Positions 43,986 through 53,510 of a stretch of DNA of 64,000 nt are shown here, piece after piece. The DNA is from Spirochaetaceae bacterium (lineage in GTDB: Bacteria; Spirochaetota; Spirochaetia; DSM-27196; PWMO01), in assembly GCA_007693945.1 (NCBI GenBank), contig RECP01000091.1:62001-126000 (forward strand), given 5' to 3'. Below the pieces are notes generated by a model. The model saw nothing but the letters and a program-made list of their open reading frames with translations, did no database searches and was not told where the DNA came from. The translations under genes were made by a program, and so were the position numbers. The number at the start of each line of letters is the position of its first letter. The first letter of the stretch is position 1.

Positions 43986-44708
43986 TCAGCTCCATTTCTT
44001 GATTACCAGAACCCTGGCACTCAGATAGAGAAAGGCAACCGTAAGCAGGGCGTAATGCACCACACCGCGGCTGTCTATCAGTCCGCGCGCGAAACTCTCG
44101 TAGTGGGTGAGCAGCGAGAGATGGTTGACCGTCAAGGCCAGCACACGTGGCAGCGCGCTTACCGCGTTGACCACGTGCAGCACGCTGATCAGTAACAGCA
44201 GCAGCGAACTGATCAGGAACGCCGATATCTGGTTCCTCGACAGCGAAGAAACAAACTGCCCCAGTGACAGCCCCGCACACGCCAGCAGCACGGTTCCGAC
44301 GTACTGACCGACAATCTCACCGATCTCGAAGCGTGCCAGCGGCAACACCGTGAGCGGCACCGCGAGCGTGAACGCAAGCATGATGAGGACCAGCACCAGC
44401 GCTCCGAGGAACTTGCCCAGTACCAGCTGCAGTTCGCTGAACGGCATTGTCAGCAGCAGCTCGGCCGTGCCGCTCTTGTTTTCCTCGGCCCAGCTGCGCA
44501 TGGTGATCGCGGGCAGCAGCACGATAAACAGAAACGGCATCAGGCCGAAGTAGCCCCGCAGCGACGCGAAGTCGCGCGCGGCAAACCCGTAGATCGCGAA
44601 GAACCAGACCGCCGTGAGGCCCAGAAACAGCGTGACCGCGATGTAGGCCACCGCCGAGTTGAAGAAGGAGTGCAGCTCGCGGCGAGCTATGATCACAACC
44701 GGTTTCAT
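43986..44708 (-). CDS. ABC-2 type permease (GldF-like)
   Basis: 240 aa, six hydrophobic segments. The N-terminus IIARRELHSFFNSAVAYIAV and the loop MRSWAEENKSGTAELLLTMP are typical for ABC-2/GldF permeases. It forms the membrane channel of the exporter encoded with the ATPase upstream (4-nt overlap) and the GldG and DUF4340 subunits downstream. Confidence 0.87.
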   Translation of the reverse strand: MKPVVIIARRELHSFFNSAVAYIAVTLFLGLTAVWFFAIYGFAARDFASLRGYFGLMPFLFIVLLPAITMRSWAEENKSGTAELLLTMPFSELQLVLGKFLGALVLVLIMLAFTLAVPLTVLPLARFEIGEIVGQYVGTVLLACAGLSLGQFVSSLSRNQISAFLISSLLLLLISVLHVVNAVSALPRVLALTVNHLSLLTHYESFARGLIDSRGVVHYALLTVAFLYLSARVLVIKKWS

Positions 44709-45685
44709 CGGGTCAGCTCCACGAACAGCTCCTCGAGACTGCGTCGCAAGGGCTGCAGTTCGGAGATCCGCAGCCCGTGTGCCACCGCCCAGTCAAACAG
44801 CGCCGCCCCGGCATCGTAATCAATGCCCTCGCGCGTGCCCGCCTCGGCCCCGGCCGGCACCCCCGGCAGCAACGAGAGCTCGGCCGAGATACGCACCGCG
44901 CGCTCCAGTCGGCTGATACGCACGTCTCGCACCCCGGCCAGGTGTTCGACGTCCGCGAAGACGCTCTCATCGCTGCCCGGCGCGGCAATGACGCTGATTG
45001 CGTAACGCGCGCCGCCGGACAGCTCGGCGGCTATCTGTGCCGCGGTGCCGGTAGCGGCGATGCGGCCCTTGTTGAGTATCAGAACGCGGTCACAGAGCGC
45101 CTCGACCTCCTGCATGATGTGGGTCGACAGAACCACCGTCTTGCTTTCACCGAGCGAGCGGATCAGCCGTCGAATCTCGAGGATCTGATTGGGATCGAGT
45201 CCGCTGGTGGGCTCGTCGAGGATCAGAATATCGGGATCGTGCAGCATCGCCTGCGCCAGACCGGTTCGCTGCCGATAGCCTTTCGACAGAGTGGCAATCG
45301 GTCGCTGCACTACAGAGCTCAACCCGCACGCCTCGATCGCCGCGGCACAGCGCCGCTGCCGGTCTCCGGGTGCTATCCGGCGGGCACGCGCCACAAAGTG
45401 CAGGTACTCCCGCACAGTGAAATCGTCGTAGAGCGGAGCGCTCTCCGGCAGGTAGCCGAGTGTACGCTTGATCAGCAACGGCGCTTCACTGATCTCCAGC
45501 CCATCGACACGCGCGCTTCCGGAGTCGGGGTAGTGAAAGCCGGTCAGGATCTTGAGAATTGTGGTCTTACCGGCTCCATTGGGACCCAGCAGACCGACGA
45601 TCTCGCCGGCTTTGATGCTGAACGAAACCCCGGCTACCGCCTTGAGGCTGCCGTAACTCTTGTGTACTTCGGTCAGTTCGATCAT
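44705..45685 (-). CDS. ABC transporter ATPase (GldA-like)
   Basis: 326 aa. Walker A LLGPNGAGKTT (residues 34-44), ABC signature region LSKGYRQRTGLAQAM, Walker B ILILDEPTSGLD and switch histidine VVLSTHI. A C-terminal extension of about 100 residues is present, as in drug-exporter ABC-2 ATPases. It is expected to power the permease at 43986. It starts 15 nt after rnz, so all five genes may be one transcript. Confidence 0.92.
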   Translation of the reverse strand: MIELTEVHKSYGSLKAVAGVSFSIKAGEIVGLLGPNGAGKTTILKILTGFHYPDSGSARVDGLEISEAPLLIKRTLGYLPESAPLYDDFTVREYLHFVARARRIAPGDRQRRCAAAIEACGLSSVVQRPIATLSKGYRQRTGLAQAMLHDPDILILDEPTSGLDPNQILEIRRLIRSLGESKTVVLSTHIMQEVEALCDRVLILNKGRIAATGTAAQIAAELSGGARYAISVIAAPGSDESVFADVEHLAGVRDVRISRLERAVRISAELSLLPGVPAGAEAGTREGIDYDAGAALFDWAVAHGLRISELQPLRRSLEELFVELTR

Positions 45686-45700
45686 ACGCGCATCCCGTCG

Positions 45701-46639
45701 TCAGTCGACGTAGGGTATCGGAATGGTCTGGCGGTCCTTGGTAAGGAAGGAATTGGGGAAGAACTCGCGCGCCTCACGCTCCAGAACCTTCAGGTCGCGG
45801 TTGGTGTAACGCGGACTGTAGTGAATCAAACCCATCCTGCGCACCCCGCCGGCGTCACGCGCCAGCTTTCCGGCATCCTCGGCAGTCATGTGCTTCTTCT
45901 CATAGGAGGCGTCACGCAGACTGCGTTCAAACATGCCTTCGCAAATCAGAAGATCGGAATTCTCGACCTCTTTGGCAATACCGTTCATCGGCAACGTATC
46001 GGTAATATAGGAAAACTTGCGTCCACGCCGGGCAGCTCCCATGACCTGCCGCGGCTGAACAATCCGGCCGTCGGCGAGCTCGACGCTCTGTCCGCGCTGC
46101 AGCATAGACCATTGCGGTCCGCGCGGCACCCCCAGTGCACCAGCCTTGTCCGGATAGAAGACCCCCGGTCGCGGCTGTTCCTCCAGAATGTATCCCACGC
46201 AAACCCGGGTGTGACGCAACGGAACTGAACGAACCTGAAACCCGTCACCGCCAAAGACCACACCCGGCAGGTGTGGCTCGGCGATCTCCTGAACGATGAT
46301 CTCGAAGTTTATATACATCTCCAGCACACGCCGGCTGGCCTCGACAAACTCACGGATTCGCGGCGGTCCGATAATGTAGAGCGGCTCACACCGGTCGACC
46401 TGTGCCGAGAGCATCATCATACCCGGCAGACCCGTGACGTGATCGGCGTGTGTGTGGCTTATGAAGATGGCGTCGATCTTCTTCCATTTCAGATTCAGTG
46501 CTCGCAGCGAGACCTGAGTTCCCTCGCCGCAATCGAACAGGAACAGGTTGCCCTCACGGCGCAGCAGTATCGAGGTGAGATGTCGCCCGGGCAGCGGCAT
46601 CATCCCGCCGGAGCCGAGTACAAACGCTTCCATATTCAT
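45701..46639 (-). CDS. rnz: Ribonuclease Z
   Basis: 312 aa metallo-beta-lactamase-fold nuclease. LFLFDCGEGTQVSLR, the zinc motif SHTHADHVTGLPGMM, a later YITDTLP and GLIHYSPRY correspond to tRNase Z motifs I-V. It cleaves the 3' trailer of tRNA precursors. The start is chosen at MNMEAFVLGSGG; ATG 46654 would add five residues that overlap a TATGGT -10-like element. Confidence 0.88.
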   Translation of the reverse strand: MNMEAFVLGSGGMMPLPGRHLTSILLRREGNLFLFDCGEGTQVSLRALNLKWKKIDAIFISHTHADHVTGLPGMMMLSAQVDRCEPLYIIGPPRIREFVEASRRVLEMYINFEIIVQEIAEPHLPGVVFGGDGFQVRSVPLRHTRVCVGYILEEQPRPGVFYPDKAGALGVPRGPQWSMLQRGQSVELADGRIVQPRQVMGAARRGRKFSYITDTLPMNGIAKEVENSDLLICEGMFERSLRDASYEKKHMTAEDAGKLARDAGGVRRMGLIHYSPRYTNRDLKVLEREAREFFPNSFLTKDRQTIPIPYVD

Positions 46640-46718
46640 GACTGCAGAGACCATAGCACAGCACCACCAAAGAAAAAAGTGCCGCCGTCATCGGCGATGG
46701 TGCGCTTGCTGCTGCCGG

Positions 46719-47843
46719 CTATCCGAATAGGCGGTGCAACTGCAGTACCGCCGCTCCCAGCACCGGCGCGTTCGGTCCCAGTTGCGACAGGCAAATACGC
46801 GGGGACGGCGAGGCCAACGGGGCGGCGTCCAGCCGCTGCCGCAGACCGGCAACCAGCCGCTCTCCGATTGCGGCAACCGCACCCCCGATGACTATTTCAT
46901 CGGGGTCGAGGCAGCTGACGACGTTCTGCAGTCCGAGCGAGAAATGGTCCAGGTACCACTCGAGGCTCTCCAGCGCCGCCGGCGATCCAAGCCGTAGCGC
47001 CTCCAGGAAATGCGCCAGAAACCGCCGTTCCGGCCTCGGCCGCCTGCGCACGGCGGCGTGGAATCGCCGCATCAGCGCGGTCTGTGAGGCGTACTGCTCC
47101 CAGCAGCCGGTTCGTCCGCAGGTGCAGCGCCGGCGCCCGCCGGAGACTGCTACGTGCCCGAACTCGCCGGCACGCCAGCGCGCCCCGCGGTACAGCCGGC
47201 CGTCCATTACGATGCCCACACCGACTCCCTGCGATACCGACACAAACACCACGGTGGTGCCGTCGGGCCGCGGATGGCACCACGTTTCAGCCAGGGCGGC
47301 AGCGTTGGCTTCGTTTTCGAACATCGTCGGCAGCCGCAGTCCGGGCTCCGACAGCGGCATCTCGCGGATAAACAGGTTGGGCGCAACCGTGAGCACCGCG
47401 CGCCGCGCGTCAACCACCCCCGGCAGGCTCACGCCGACGCCGAGCGGCTCCGCTGCCGCGGCGCTGCTCACCACCTCGCGAATGGTAGCCGCCAGGCGAG
47501 CGGCGGACATCCGGCCGCGCAGCGTGCGGCTACTCGAGCTTACCGGCGTCAAGTCAAGGTCAGCGGTAACCAACTCGATCCGGTCCGGCCAGACCGCCAC
47601 TCCAACGGCCAGCGCGCCACGCGGCTCCAACGCGTAGCGCAGCGGCCGGCGGCCGCCGGAGGAGCGCGCAAAGCCGGCCGCGCGCGCCAGTCCGGCGTCC
47701 ATAAGTGAGCGCATCCGCGCGGTGACCGTCGGAACGCTGAGCGCCAGGTGGCGCGCCGCCTGCGCCGCGGTCAGGATACGCTCGCGGCGCAGCAGCGTCA
47801 GCACACTGACCTGGGCCGGGGTCAGCTCCGTGAGCCGTGCCAC
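46719..47843 (-). CDS. ROK-family transcriptional regulator, XylR-like
   Basis: 374 aa. An N-terminal winged helix (QVSVLTLLRRERILTAAQAA, then LSVPTVTARMRSL) is followed by a ROK sugar-kinase-fold domain: LGVGVSLPGVVD, VFVSVSQGVGVGIVMDG and the zinc motif region CTCGRTGCWEQYAS. It directly follows xylA (11 nt between stop and GTG start), so it probably senses xylose or a related sugar and controls xylA. A candidate operator lies upstream of the xylA promoter. No xylulokinase or xylose transporter is in the window. Confidence 0.85.
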   Translation of the reverse strand: MARLTELTPAQVSVLTLLRRERILTAAQAARHLALSVPTVTARMRSLMDAGLARAAGFARSSGGRRPLRYALEPRGALAVGVAVWPDRIELVTADLDLTPVSSSSRTLRGRMSAARLAATIREVVSSAAAAEPLGVGVSLPGVVDARRAVLTVAPNLFIREMPLSEPGLRLPTMFENEANAAALAETWCHPRPDGTTVVFVSVSQGVGVGIVMDGRLYRGARWRAGEFGHVAVSGGRRRCTCGRTGCWEQYASQTALMRRFHAAVRRRPRPERRFLAHFLEALRLGSPAALESLEWYLDHFSLGLQNVVSCLDPDEIVIGGAVAAIGERLVAGLRQRLDAAPLASPSPRICLSQLGPNAPVLGAAVLQLHRLFG

Positions 47844-47854
47844 GCGCGGCGCCG

Positions 47855-49168
47855 TCAGAGGTAGCGATTGACAATCGCTTCGAGCATTTCGCGCCGTCCG
47901 GAACTGTTGACGATTCGGTCGTGCTCCAGGGCGTAGAGTTCGAGTTCCTTGAACCCGATGCTGCCGTCCGCAATTTTGCGGCCGATGCCCTCGCGATAGC
48001 TGCGGTAACGCTCGGCGATGAAGTCCTCGATCTCGCCGGCGCCGAGCAGATTGTGGGCAATCTCGAGCGCGCGCGCGTAGGTATCCATCGCGGCGATGTG
48101 TCCGATGAAGATGTCGTCCGGCTGGAAGCTCGGACGGCGCAGTTTGGCATCAAAGTTGAGCCCTCCCGGAGCCAGACCACCGGCTTTGAGTACCTCGTAG
48201 AGCGCAAAGACTGCCTCGTAGATGTTGGTTGCCATCTGGTCGGTGTCCCACCCAAGCAGGTAAGCGCCTTCGTTGGCATCCATGCTTCCGAGCACGCCAT
48301 TAATACGCGCCATGTGGATCTCGTGCTGATAGGTGTGGCCGGCCAGGATCGCGTGGTTCTGCTCGATGTTGATCTTGAAGTGATCGAGCAGATTGTAGGC
48401 GCGCAGGAAGTTGAGACACGATTCCACGTCGGAGTCGTACTGATGCACGGTCGGCTCTTTGGGCTTGGGTTCGATCAGTAGCTGTCCCGTAAAGCCGATC
48501 TCCGCCGCGTAGTCCACCGCCATGTGCAGAAACCGCGCCAGGTTGTCGAGCTCCAGTCCCATGTCGGTATTCAGCAGGGTATCATATCCCTCGCGCCCGC
48601 CCCAGAACACGTAGTTCCGGCCGCCGAGATAGTGAGTCACTTCGATGGCCTTCTTGACCTGTGCCGCGGCGTAGGCAAACACATCGGCGTTGCACGACGT
48701 GGCCGCGCCGTGCACGTAGCGCGGGTGGTTGAAGAGGCAGGCGGTGCCCCACAGCAGCTGTTTGCCGCTGTCGGCGATCAGCTCACGGGTCAGTTCGACA
48801 ATCTGGTCGAGGTTGCGATTAGTCTCGCGCAGCGTTTCAGCTTCCGGGGCGATGTCACGATCGTGAAAGCAGAAGAACGGCACCTGCAGCTTCTCGAGAA
48901 TCTCGAAACAGGCGCGCATTCGTGCTCGCGCCTGTTCCATAGGATCGGAAATCGAAAGCCACGGACGCAGGTTGGCGCCGACGCCAAACGGATCAGCGCC
49001 GGTTCCGGTCAGCGTGTGCCAGTAGGCAACCGAGAAGCGCAGGTGCTGCTCCATGGTCTTGTCGCCGATCTTCCTGTCGGGCTGATAGAACTTGAACGCC
49101 AGCGGGTTCCTCGATTCCGGGCCTTCGTAGTTGATCCGTGGTATGTCGGGAAAAAACTGGTTTTGCAT
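47855..49168 (-). CDS. xylA: Xylose isomerase
   Basis: 437 aa. Family II-size xylose isomerase with [48 protein letters not shown] and [19 protein letters not shown], covering the two-metal active site (Glu, Asp and His ligands). It converts xylose to xylulose. The start is ATG 49168, preceded by GGAGGACAGC; the upstream in-frame start at 49219 is rejected because the promoter lies between. Followed by its presumed ROK regulator. Confidence 0.96.
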   Translation of the reverse strand: MQNQFFPDIPRINYEGPESRNPLAFKFYQPDRKIGDKTMEQHLRFSVAYWHTLTGTGADPFGVGANLRPWLSISDPMEQARARMRACFEILEKLQVPFFCFHDRDIAPEAETLRETNRNLDQIVELTRELIADSGKQLLWGTACLFNHPRYVHGAATSCNADVFAYAAAQVKKAIEVTHYLGGRNYVFWGGREGYDTLLNTDMGLELDNLARFLHMAVDYAAEIGFTGQLLIEPKPKEPTVHQYDSDVESCLNFLRAYNLLDHFKINIEQNHAILAGHTYQHEIHMARINGVLGSMDANEGAYLLGWDTDQMATNIYEAVFALYEVLKAGGLAPGGLNFDAKLRRPSFQPDDIFIGHIAAMDTYARALEIAHNLLGAGEIEDFIAERYRSYREGIGRKIADGSIGFKELELYALEHDRIVNSSGRREMLEAIVNRYL

Positions 49169-49186
49169 GCTGTCCTCCATGTCCCC

Positions 49187-49215
49187 ATGATAAACCTGCC
49201 ACCCGCAAACCGCAA
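49187..49215 (-). promoter_or_regulatory. xylA promoter
   Basis: Minus strand: TTGCGG (49215-49210), 17-bp spacer, TATCAT (49192-49187). A short leader follows with GGAGG before the ATG. Confidence 0.65.
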
Positions 49216-49217
49216 CC

Positions 49218-49244
49218 AACTTTTTAAATTTGTTTTATGAAGTT
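49218..49244 (-). promoter_or_regulatory. A/T-rich imperfect palindrome upstream of xylA -35 (operator or UP element)
   Basis: 27 bp with symmetric AACTT-N2-TAAA-N5-TTTA-N2-AAGTT, beginning 2 bp upstream of the xylA -35 box. It is strikingly A/T-rich for this sequence. It could be the binding site of the ROK regulator or simply an UP element for RNA polymerase alpha. Confidence 0.5.
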
Positions 49245-49281
49245 TGCGCGCGCAGCCGATCCGTGTGCCGCCTGCCTGGGT

Positions 49282-50442
49282 TCATACGTCGCGGGAATAA
49301 TCGATCTGCGGATAGCCGAAACCGTGCAGTTGCAGGAACTCCTGGCGGTAGCCCTCGAGGTCGGCGACTTCATCGAGGTTCTGACTGGTAACCGTTGGCC
49401 AGATTTGATTGATCTCGGCCTGCACGTCCTCGCGCATCTCCCAGTCGTCAAGCCGTATACGGCCCTGCTCGTCCAGCTCGGGTACGCGGCCGGCGTACAG
49501 GCGCTCGGCAAACAGCCGATAGATCTGCTCAATGCAGCCCTCGTGAAGCCCCTTGCGCTTCATGACGCGATAGAGAATCCCAAGATAGAGCGGCACAACC
49601 GGAATAACGGCGCTGGCGCGCGTGACCAGGGCCTTGTTGACCGAGACAAACGCCCGGCCGCCGCGTTGCTGCATCAGGCCGTCGAGCTCACGCGCGGTTT
49701 GCTCCAGGTGATCCTTGGCGCGGCCGATCGTTCCCTCGCGATAGACGGGACGCGTCAACTCAGGACCGATGTACGAGTAGGCAACCGTCATCGCGCCGTT
49801 TGCCAGCACTCCCGCCGCCTCGAGGGCATTGATCCACAGGGCCCAGTCTTCGCCACCCATCACCTTGACCGTCGCGGCGGCCTCTTCATCGCTTGCCGGG
49901 GTGATCTCGGCTTCCGAAAGCGTTCCGGTCATCGGGTCAACCGTCTTGTTGGAGTAGGTTCTGCCGAGCGGCTTGAGCACCGAGCGATACTGCTCTCCGG
50001 TGTCAGGATCGATACGCAGACCCGATGCCAGGCTGTAGACCACCAGGTCGAGGCTGCCGAGCAACTCGCGCACACGCTCGATTGTCCGCTGCCGGGTCTG
50101 GTGCGAGAACGCGTCGGCAAAAATGGTCTCGGCACTCAGACCGGCTGTCTGTGCCTGCTGGTCAAACGCCGTGGCGGCATACCAGCCGGCCGAACCGTCC
50201 CGCTTCTCGGTCGGCTCACGCTCGAACGCCACGCAGATCGTGCCGGCACCGGCGCCAAACGCGGCCACGATGCGTGTGGCCAGCCCGTATCCGGCCGAAC
50301 CGCCGATTACCAGTACCTTCTTGGGTCCCGGAATCACTCCCTTGCGCCGCACGTAGTCGATCTGTTGCCTTACGTGCAGCTCGCAGCCCTGCGGGTGGGC
50401 GTTCATGCATATGTTGTTGCGAATCATTGGCTCGATGATCAT
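49282..50442 (-). CDS. fabV: trans-2-enoyl-CoA/ACP reductase (FabV/TER family)
   Basis: 386 aa. The N-terminus IIEPMIRNNICMNAHPQGC, the cofactor loop VIGGSAGYGLATRI and the catalytic Y-x8-K (Y-REGTIGRA-K) after AYSYIGPE are diagnostic. It is very similar by eye to Treponema denticola trans-2-enoyl-CoA reductase. It reduces crotonyl-CoA-type thioesters with NADH in butyrate formation or serves as enoyl-ACP reductase. GAGGGGAA precedes the ATG. Confidence 0.95.
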   Translation of the reverse strand: MIIEPMIRNNICMNAHPQGCELHVRQQIDYVRRKGVIPGPKKVLVIGGSAGYGLATRIVAAFGAGAGTICVAFEREPTEKRDGSAGWYAATAFDQQAQTAGLSAETIFADAFSHQTRQRTIERVRELLGSLDLVVYSLASGLRIDPDTGEQYRSVLKPLGRTYSNKTVDPMTGTLSEAEITPASDEEAAATVKVMGGEDWALWINALEAAGVLANGAMTVAYSYIGPELTRPVYREGTIGRAKDHLEQTARELDGLMQQRGGRAFVSVNKALVTRASAVIPVVPLYLGILYRVMKRKGLHEGCIEQIYRLFAERLYAGRVPELDEQGRIRLDDWEMREDVQAEINQIWPTVTSQNLDEVADLEGYRQEFLQLHGFGYPQIDYSRDV

Positions 50443-50483
50443 GCGGGTTCCCCTCGTGTTGTTGGCGTCCTGATACCGCCCTG

Positions 50484-50512
50484 AGCCTACCCCAGCCGTT
50501 CGAAAAAGGCAA
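50484..50512 (-). promoter_or_regulatory. fabV promoter
   Basis: Minus strand: TTGCCT (50512-50507), 17-bp spacer, TAGGCT (50489-50484), leader about 35 nt. The -10 hexamer is identical to that of cstA. Confidence 0.55.
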
Positions 50513-50539
50513 GAATGACGCTCGGCAGTCAGTAATGCT

Positions 50540-50701
50540 CATATTGGCCGTACGGGGTCGGTTGGCATGGAACTCCTGCGCGCCTGCCTCGAGAGCACCC
50601 CCGCTCACTTGTCCTCGCAGAGGCTGCGGAGACGTTCGCGGGGTCGCTCTCGGGCGCGGCGCAGCGGAATTCGTCTGCCAACCGACCCCGTGCACCATAT
50701 G
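50540..50701. ncRNA. Long intergenic hairpin (possible structured RNA or palindromic element)
   Basis: Inside the 422-nt gap between fabV and the hisD-like gene. A perfect 16-bp inverted repeat (50552-50567 with 50676-50691) continues inward through an interrupted stem to CGAGAGC/GCTCTCG, CCCC/GGGG and a terminal stem closing on an AGG loop (GTC-CGCAG-AGG-CTGCG-GAC pattern, 50611-50633), and outward through TATTGG/CCATA to about 50540/50701. Total about 55 bp of stem. No SRP, tmRNA or RNase P consensus is seen. The strand of any transcript is unknown. The rest of the gap (50443-50539, 50702-50864) holds only the two promoters. Confidence 0.5.
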
Positions 50702-50801
50702 GCGACGGCTGCCGCTCGCCTGGGGGTAAGGACAACCTCGGCGCGTGCGGCGCCGTAGGGCCAAAATTGCTGCTCGACAGTGGCGTAGTCATGGCACTCT
50801 G

Positions 50802-50830
50802 TTGACCACCGGGCGCTCGGATAGTAGTGT
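50802..50830 (+). promoter_or_regulatory. Promoter for hisD-like gene
   Basis: TTGACC at 50802-50807, 17-bp spacer, TAGTGT at 50825-50830. Leader about 28 nt with a weak GAGG. Confidence 0.5.
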
Positions 50831-50864
50831 TACGCAACACATCGCAGCAACGAGGCACACAACT

Positions 50865-52184
50865 ATGACCGTTTCCATCTACACGTGGTCCGAACTGAGC
50901 GACGAACGGCGTCGTGCGCTGCTGGCGCGTTCCGAGACCGATATCGGTGCGGTTCTACCCGCCGTGCAGCGCATTGTGGATGACGTGCGCGCCCGCGGCG
51001 ATGCCGCTCTGCGCGACTACGCCGAGCGCTTCGACGGCGCCGATCTCTCGTCCACGGCGCTGACCGTGTCGCAGGCAGAGTTCGACCGGGCCGACGAGCG
51101 GCTTGGGGCAGCGGTCAAGAGCGCGCTGCAGTTTGCCGTTGAGAACGTGCGTCGCTATCACGAGATCCAGTTGACACCCGGTATGCCGATGCAGGAAATC
51201 CGCAGCGGCCTCTGGGCCGGCGAGCGCACCACTCCGCTGCAGTCTGCCGGCCTCTACGTCCCCCGCGGGCGCGGCAGTTTTCCGTCGATGCTCTACATGC
51301 TCGCGGTGCCGGCGGTACTGGCCGGTGTGCGGACCGTGGTTATCGCTACGCCGCCGGCGGCCGACGGCACAATCGATGACGCCTGTCTCTACGCCGCGCG
51401 TCTATGCGGTGTGGAGCGGGTTGTGCGCTGCGGCGGCGGCCAGGCGATAGCGGCGCTGGCGTACGGCACCGAGAGTGTTCCGGCCGTCGCCAAGATCGTT
51501 GGGCCCGGCAGCGTCTACGTGGCTGCCGCCAAGCGGATCGTGGCCGGAACCGTGGACACCGGGGTGCCGGCCGGCCCGTCGGAAAGCATCATCCTGGCCG
51601 ATGCCACCGCCGACCCCTGGAAGGTGAGCCTCGATCTGCTTATAGAAGCCGAGCACGGCTCGGATTCCAGCGCCCTGCTGGTGACCCCCAGCAGGCCCCT
51701 GGCGGAGGCGGTGGCCGAGATAGTGCCGGAACTGGTCGCCACAACGCCGGACGAACCGGAGCCACGGCGCAGCTTCCTGTGCGACGTATTCTCCTCCTAC
51801 GGCGGGATCATCCTGGCCGACGATATCGGGCACGCTGCGGAGATCGTCAACCAGTTTGCCACTGAGCACCTGCAGCTGCAGGTTGCCGAGCCCTACGACG
51901 TACTGGGTCTGATACACAATGCCGGGGAAATCCTGCTGGGCGAGCACAGCGTGTTCAGCCTGGCCAACTACGCCGCCGGGGCCAATGCCATTCTGCCGAC
52001 CGGCGGCAACGCTCGCAGCTGGTCGCCGGTTTCGGTACACGACTTCCAGAAGCGCTCCTCGGTGGTCCACATCACGCCGCACGGCTACCGTCAGATGCGG
52101 GACCACGTGATCGCCCTGGCCGATTACGAGGGATTCTACAGCCACGCCCAGGCCCTGCGGCGGCGCGATGAATCGCTGAGCTGA
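50865..52184 (+). CDS. hisD: Histidinol dehydrogenase family protein
   Basis: 439 aa. AGLYVPRGRG, PSMLYMLAVPAVLAGV, AYGTESVPAVAKIVGPG, AGPSESIILAD and ATEHLQLQ follow the HisD fold and include the catalytic Glu-His pair. In HisD the zinc-ligand segment is QAEHD; here it reads EAEHGSDSS, replacing the Gln ligand by Glu. No other his genes are present, and HisD-like paralogues with other alcohol substrates exist. Histidinol dehydrogenase is the default, but a different polyol or amino-alcohol dehydrogenase is possible. It starts at ATG 50865. Confidence 0.8.
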   Translation: MTVSIYTWSELSDERRRALLARSETDIGAVLPAVQRIVDDVRARGDAALRDYAERFDGADLSSTALTVSQAEFDRADERLGAAVKSALQFAVENVRRYHEIQLTPGMPMQEIRSGLWAGERTTPLQSAGLYVPRGRGSFPSMLYMLAVPAVLAGVRTVVIATPPAADGTIDDACLYAARLCGVERVVRCGGGQAIAALAYGTESVPAVAKIVGPGSVYVAAAKRIVAGTVDTGVPAGPSESIILADATADPWKVSLDLLIEAEHGSDSSALLVTPSRPLAEAVAEIVPELVATTPDEPEPRRSFLCDVFSSYGGIILADDIGHAAEIVNQFATEHLQLQVAEPYDVLGLIHNAGEILLGEHSVFSLANYAAGANAILPTGGNARSWSPVSVHDFQKRSSVVHITPHGYRQMRDHVIALADYEGFYSHAQALRRRDESLS

Positions 52185-52192
52185 CCACTCCA

Positions 52193-53506
52193 ATGCCGGC
52201 CGACGTAGAACGCGGTTTCGCGTGGTTCGAGTCCTTCACCAACCTCGAAAAGGGACGTCACGTCCCCCGTGAATACCGGCTCGATCGCATGCGGGCCTTG
52301 CTGGCCGCCTTTAACAATCCGCACCGCGACGCACGCGCGGTTCACGTGGCCGGCTCCAAGGGCAAGGGGTCCACCGCGGCCTTTCTGCAGTCAATCCTCA
52401 CGGCCGCCGGTTACCGTGTCGGCGGCTACTACTCGCCGCACGTCACCTCGTATCGCGAACGCTTTGTGCTGACGCCGCAGCCGGCCGCAGACCGGGACCT
52501 GCTGCCGCTGATGCGGCGGATCGAGGCGCACGTCAGACGCTCCATGGCGCGCGACCCGAACGCAGAACCAACTACCTTCGAGTTGCTGACACTGCTGGCT
52601 TTCCTGCTGTTTCGCGAGTCGCAAGTCGACTGGGTGGTGCTGGAAACCGGCCTTGGAGGGCGCCTCGATGCCACCAACGTGGTCACACCGGCAGCTAGCG
52701 TAATCACGCCCATCGAACTCGAGCATACCGAATACCTCGGCACAACCGTGGCGCAGATCGCCGCCGAGAAGTCGGGGATCATCAAGCCCGGGGTTCCGCT
52801 GTTTGTCTCGCGGCAGAAGCCCGAGGCGCGCGACGTGATCCTGAGCGAAGCACAGCGCCTCGCCAGTCCGGTGTGGCAGGCGGAGCACGGCGTTTCCGAG
52901 CTTCGCGTCCGCGGCAGCTCCGCCGGCTTCACGCTCATGCCCCACCGCGAGCGATTCACGCTTGAGCTGCGGCTGCCCGGCGAGCATCAGGCGCGTAACG
53001 CCGCACTGGCGGCCGCGGTTGTCCGTCACCTTCTGCCGCAGCTTGCGCATGAGATCATCACAGACGGGCTCAACCGCGCGTGGCTGCCCGGGCGGCTGGA
53101 ACGCATCAGCGGCGCCCCGGCCTGTTATCTCGACGGCGCTCACACCGCCGATTCGCTGCAGGCGGTCGTGCAGGCGTTCTGCCCATTGACGCAGGAACCG
53201 CGTATCCTGCTGTTCGGGGCGGCGGCGGGCAAGGACGTGCCGGCCATGGCGCGCGTACTCGCATCCACCTTCAGCACCGTGGTTGTCACCCGGGCCGGCA
53301 ACTTCAAGCCCGGTGATCCGGCGGCCGCGGTTGAGGCATTCACGGCGCTCGGCGTCGCCTGCATACTGGAGCCGGAGCCTGCCGCGGCGCTGCAGCGCGC
53401 TTGTCGGCTCGCCGGCAGCACCGGCTCGGTGCTGGTTACCGGCAGCTTCTACACCGTTGGCGCCGTGCGGGCGGTGGACAGGAGCACCATCCGGGCGTAT
53501 AGTTGA
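52193..53506 (+). CDS. folC: Dihydrofolate / folylpolyglutamate synthase
   Basis: 437 aa Mur-ligase-like enzyme: [19 protein letters not shown] (P-loop), [13 protein letters not shown] (omega loop), [18 protein letters not shown] and [12 protein letters not shown]. It adds glutamate to dihydropteroate or folates. It follows the hisD-like gene by 8 nt without a clear ribosome-binding site. Its last 30 nt contain the macro gene promoter. Confidence 0.93.
   Translation: MPADVERGFAWFESFTNLEKGRHVPREYRLDRMRALLAAFNNPHRDARAVHVAGSKGKGSTAAFLQSILTAAGYRVGGYYSPHVTSYRERFVLTPQPAADRDLLPLMRRIEAHVRRSMARDPNAEPTTFELLTLLAFLLFRESQVDWVVLETGLGGRLDATNVVTPAASVITPIELEHTEYLGTTVAQIAAEKSGIIKPGVPLFVSRQKPEARDVILSEAQRLASPVWQAEHGVSELRVRGSSAGFTLMPHRERFTLELRLPGEHQARNAALAAAVVRHLLPQLAHEIITDGLNRAWLPGRLERISGAPACYLDGAHTADSLQAVVQAFCPLTQEPRILLFGAAAGKDVPAMARVLASTFSTVVVTRAGNFKPGDPAAAVEAFTALGVACILEPEPAAALQRACRLAGSTGSVLVTGSFYTVGAVRAVDRSTIRAYS
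53475..53503 (+). promoter_or_regulatory. Start-proximal promoter of macro-domain gene (leaderless candidate)
   Basis: TGGACA at 53475-53480, 17-bp spacer, TATAGT at 53498-53503, then 7 nt to ATG 53511. It lies inside the end of folC. This is the best-scoring example of the start-proximal promoter pattern. Confidence 0.65.
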
Positions 53507-53510
53507 GACT

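Noticed and set aside
44777-46228. 483-codon plus-strand frame across the ABC ATPase and rnz genes
   Set aside because: Spans two well-supported minus-strand genes; product has no domain.
50540-50701. Long hairpin as SRP RNA, tmRNA or RNase P RNA
   Set aside because: None of the conserved sequence signatures of these RNAs is present on either strand.
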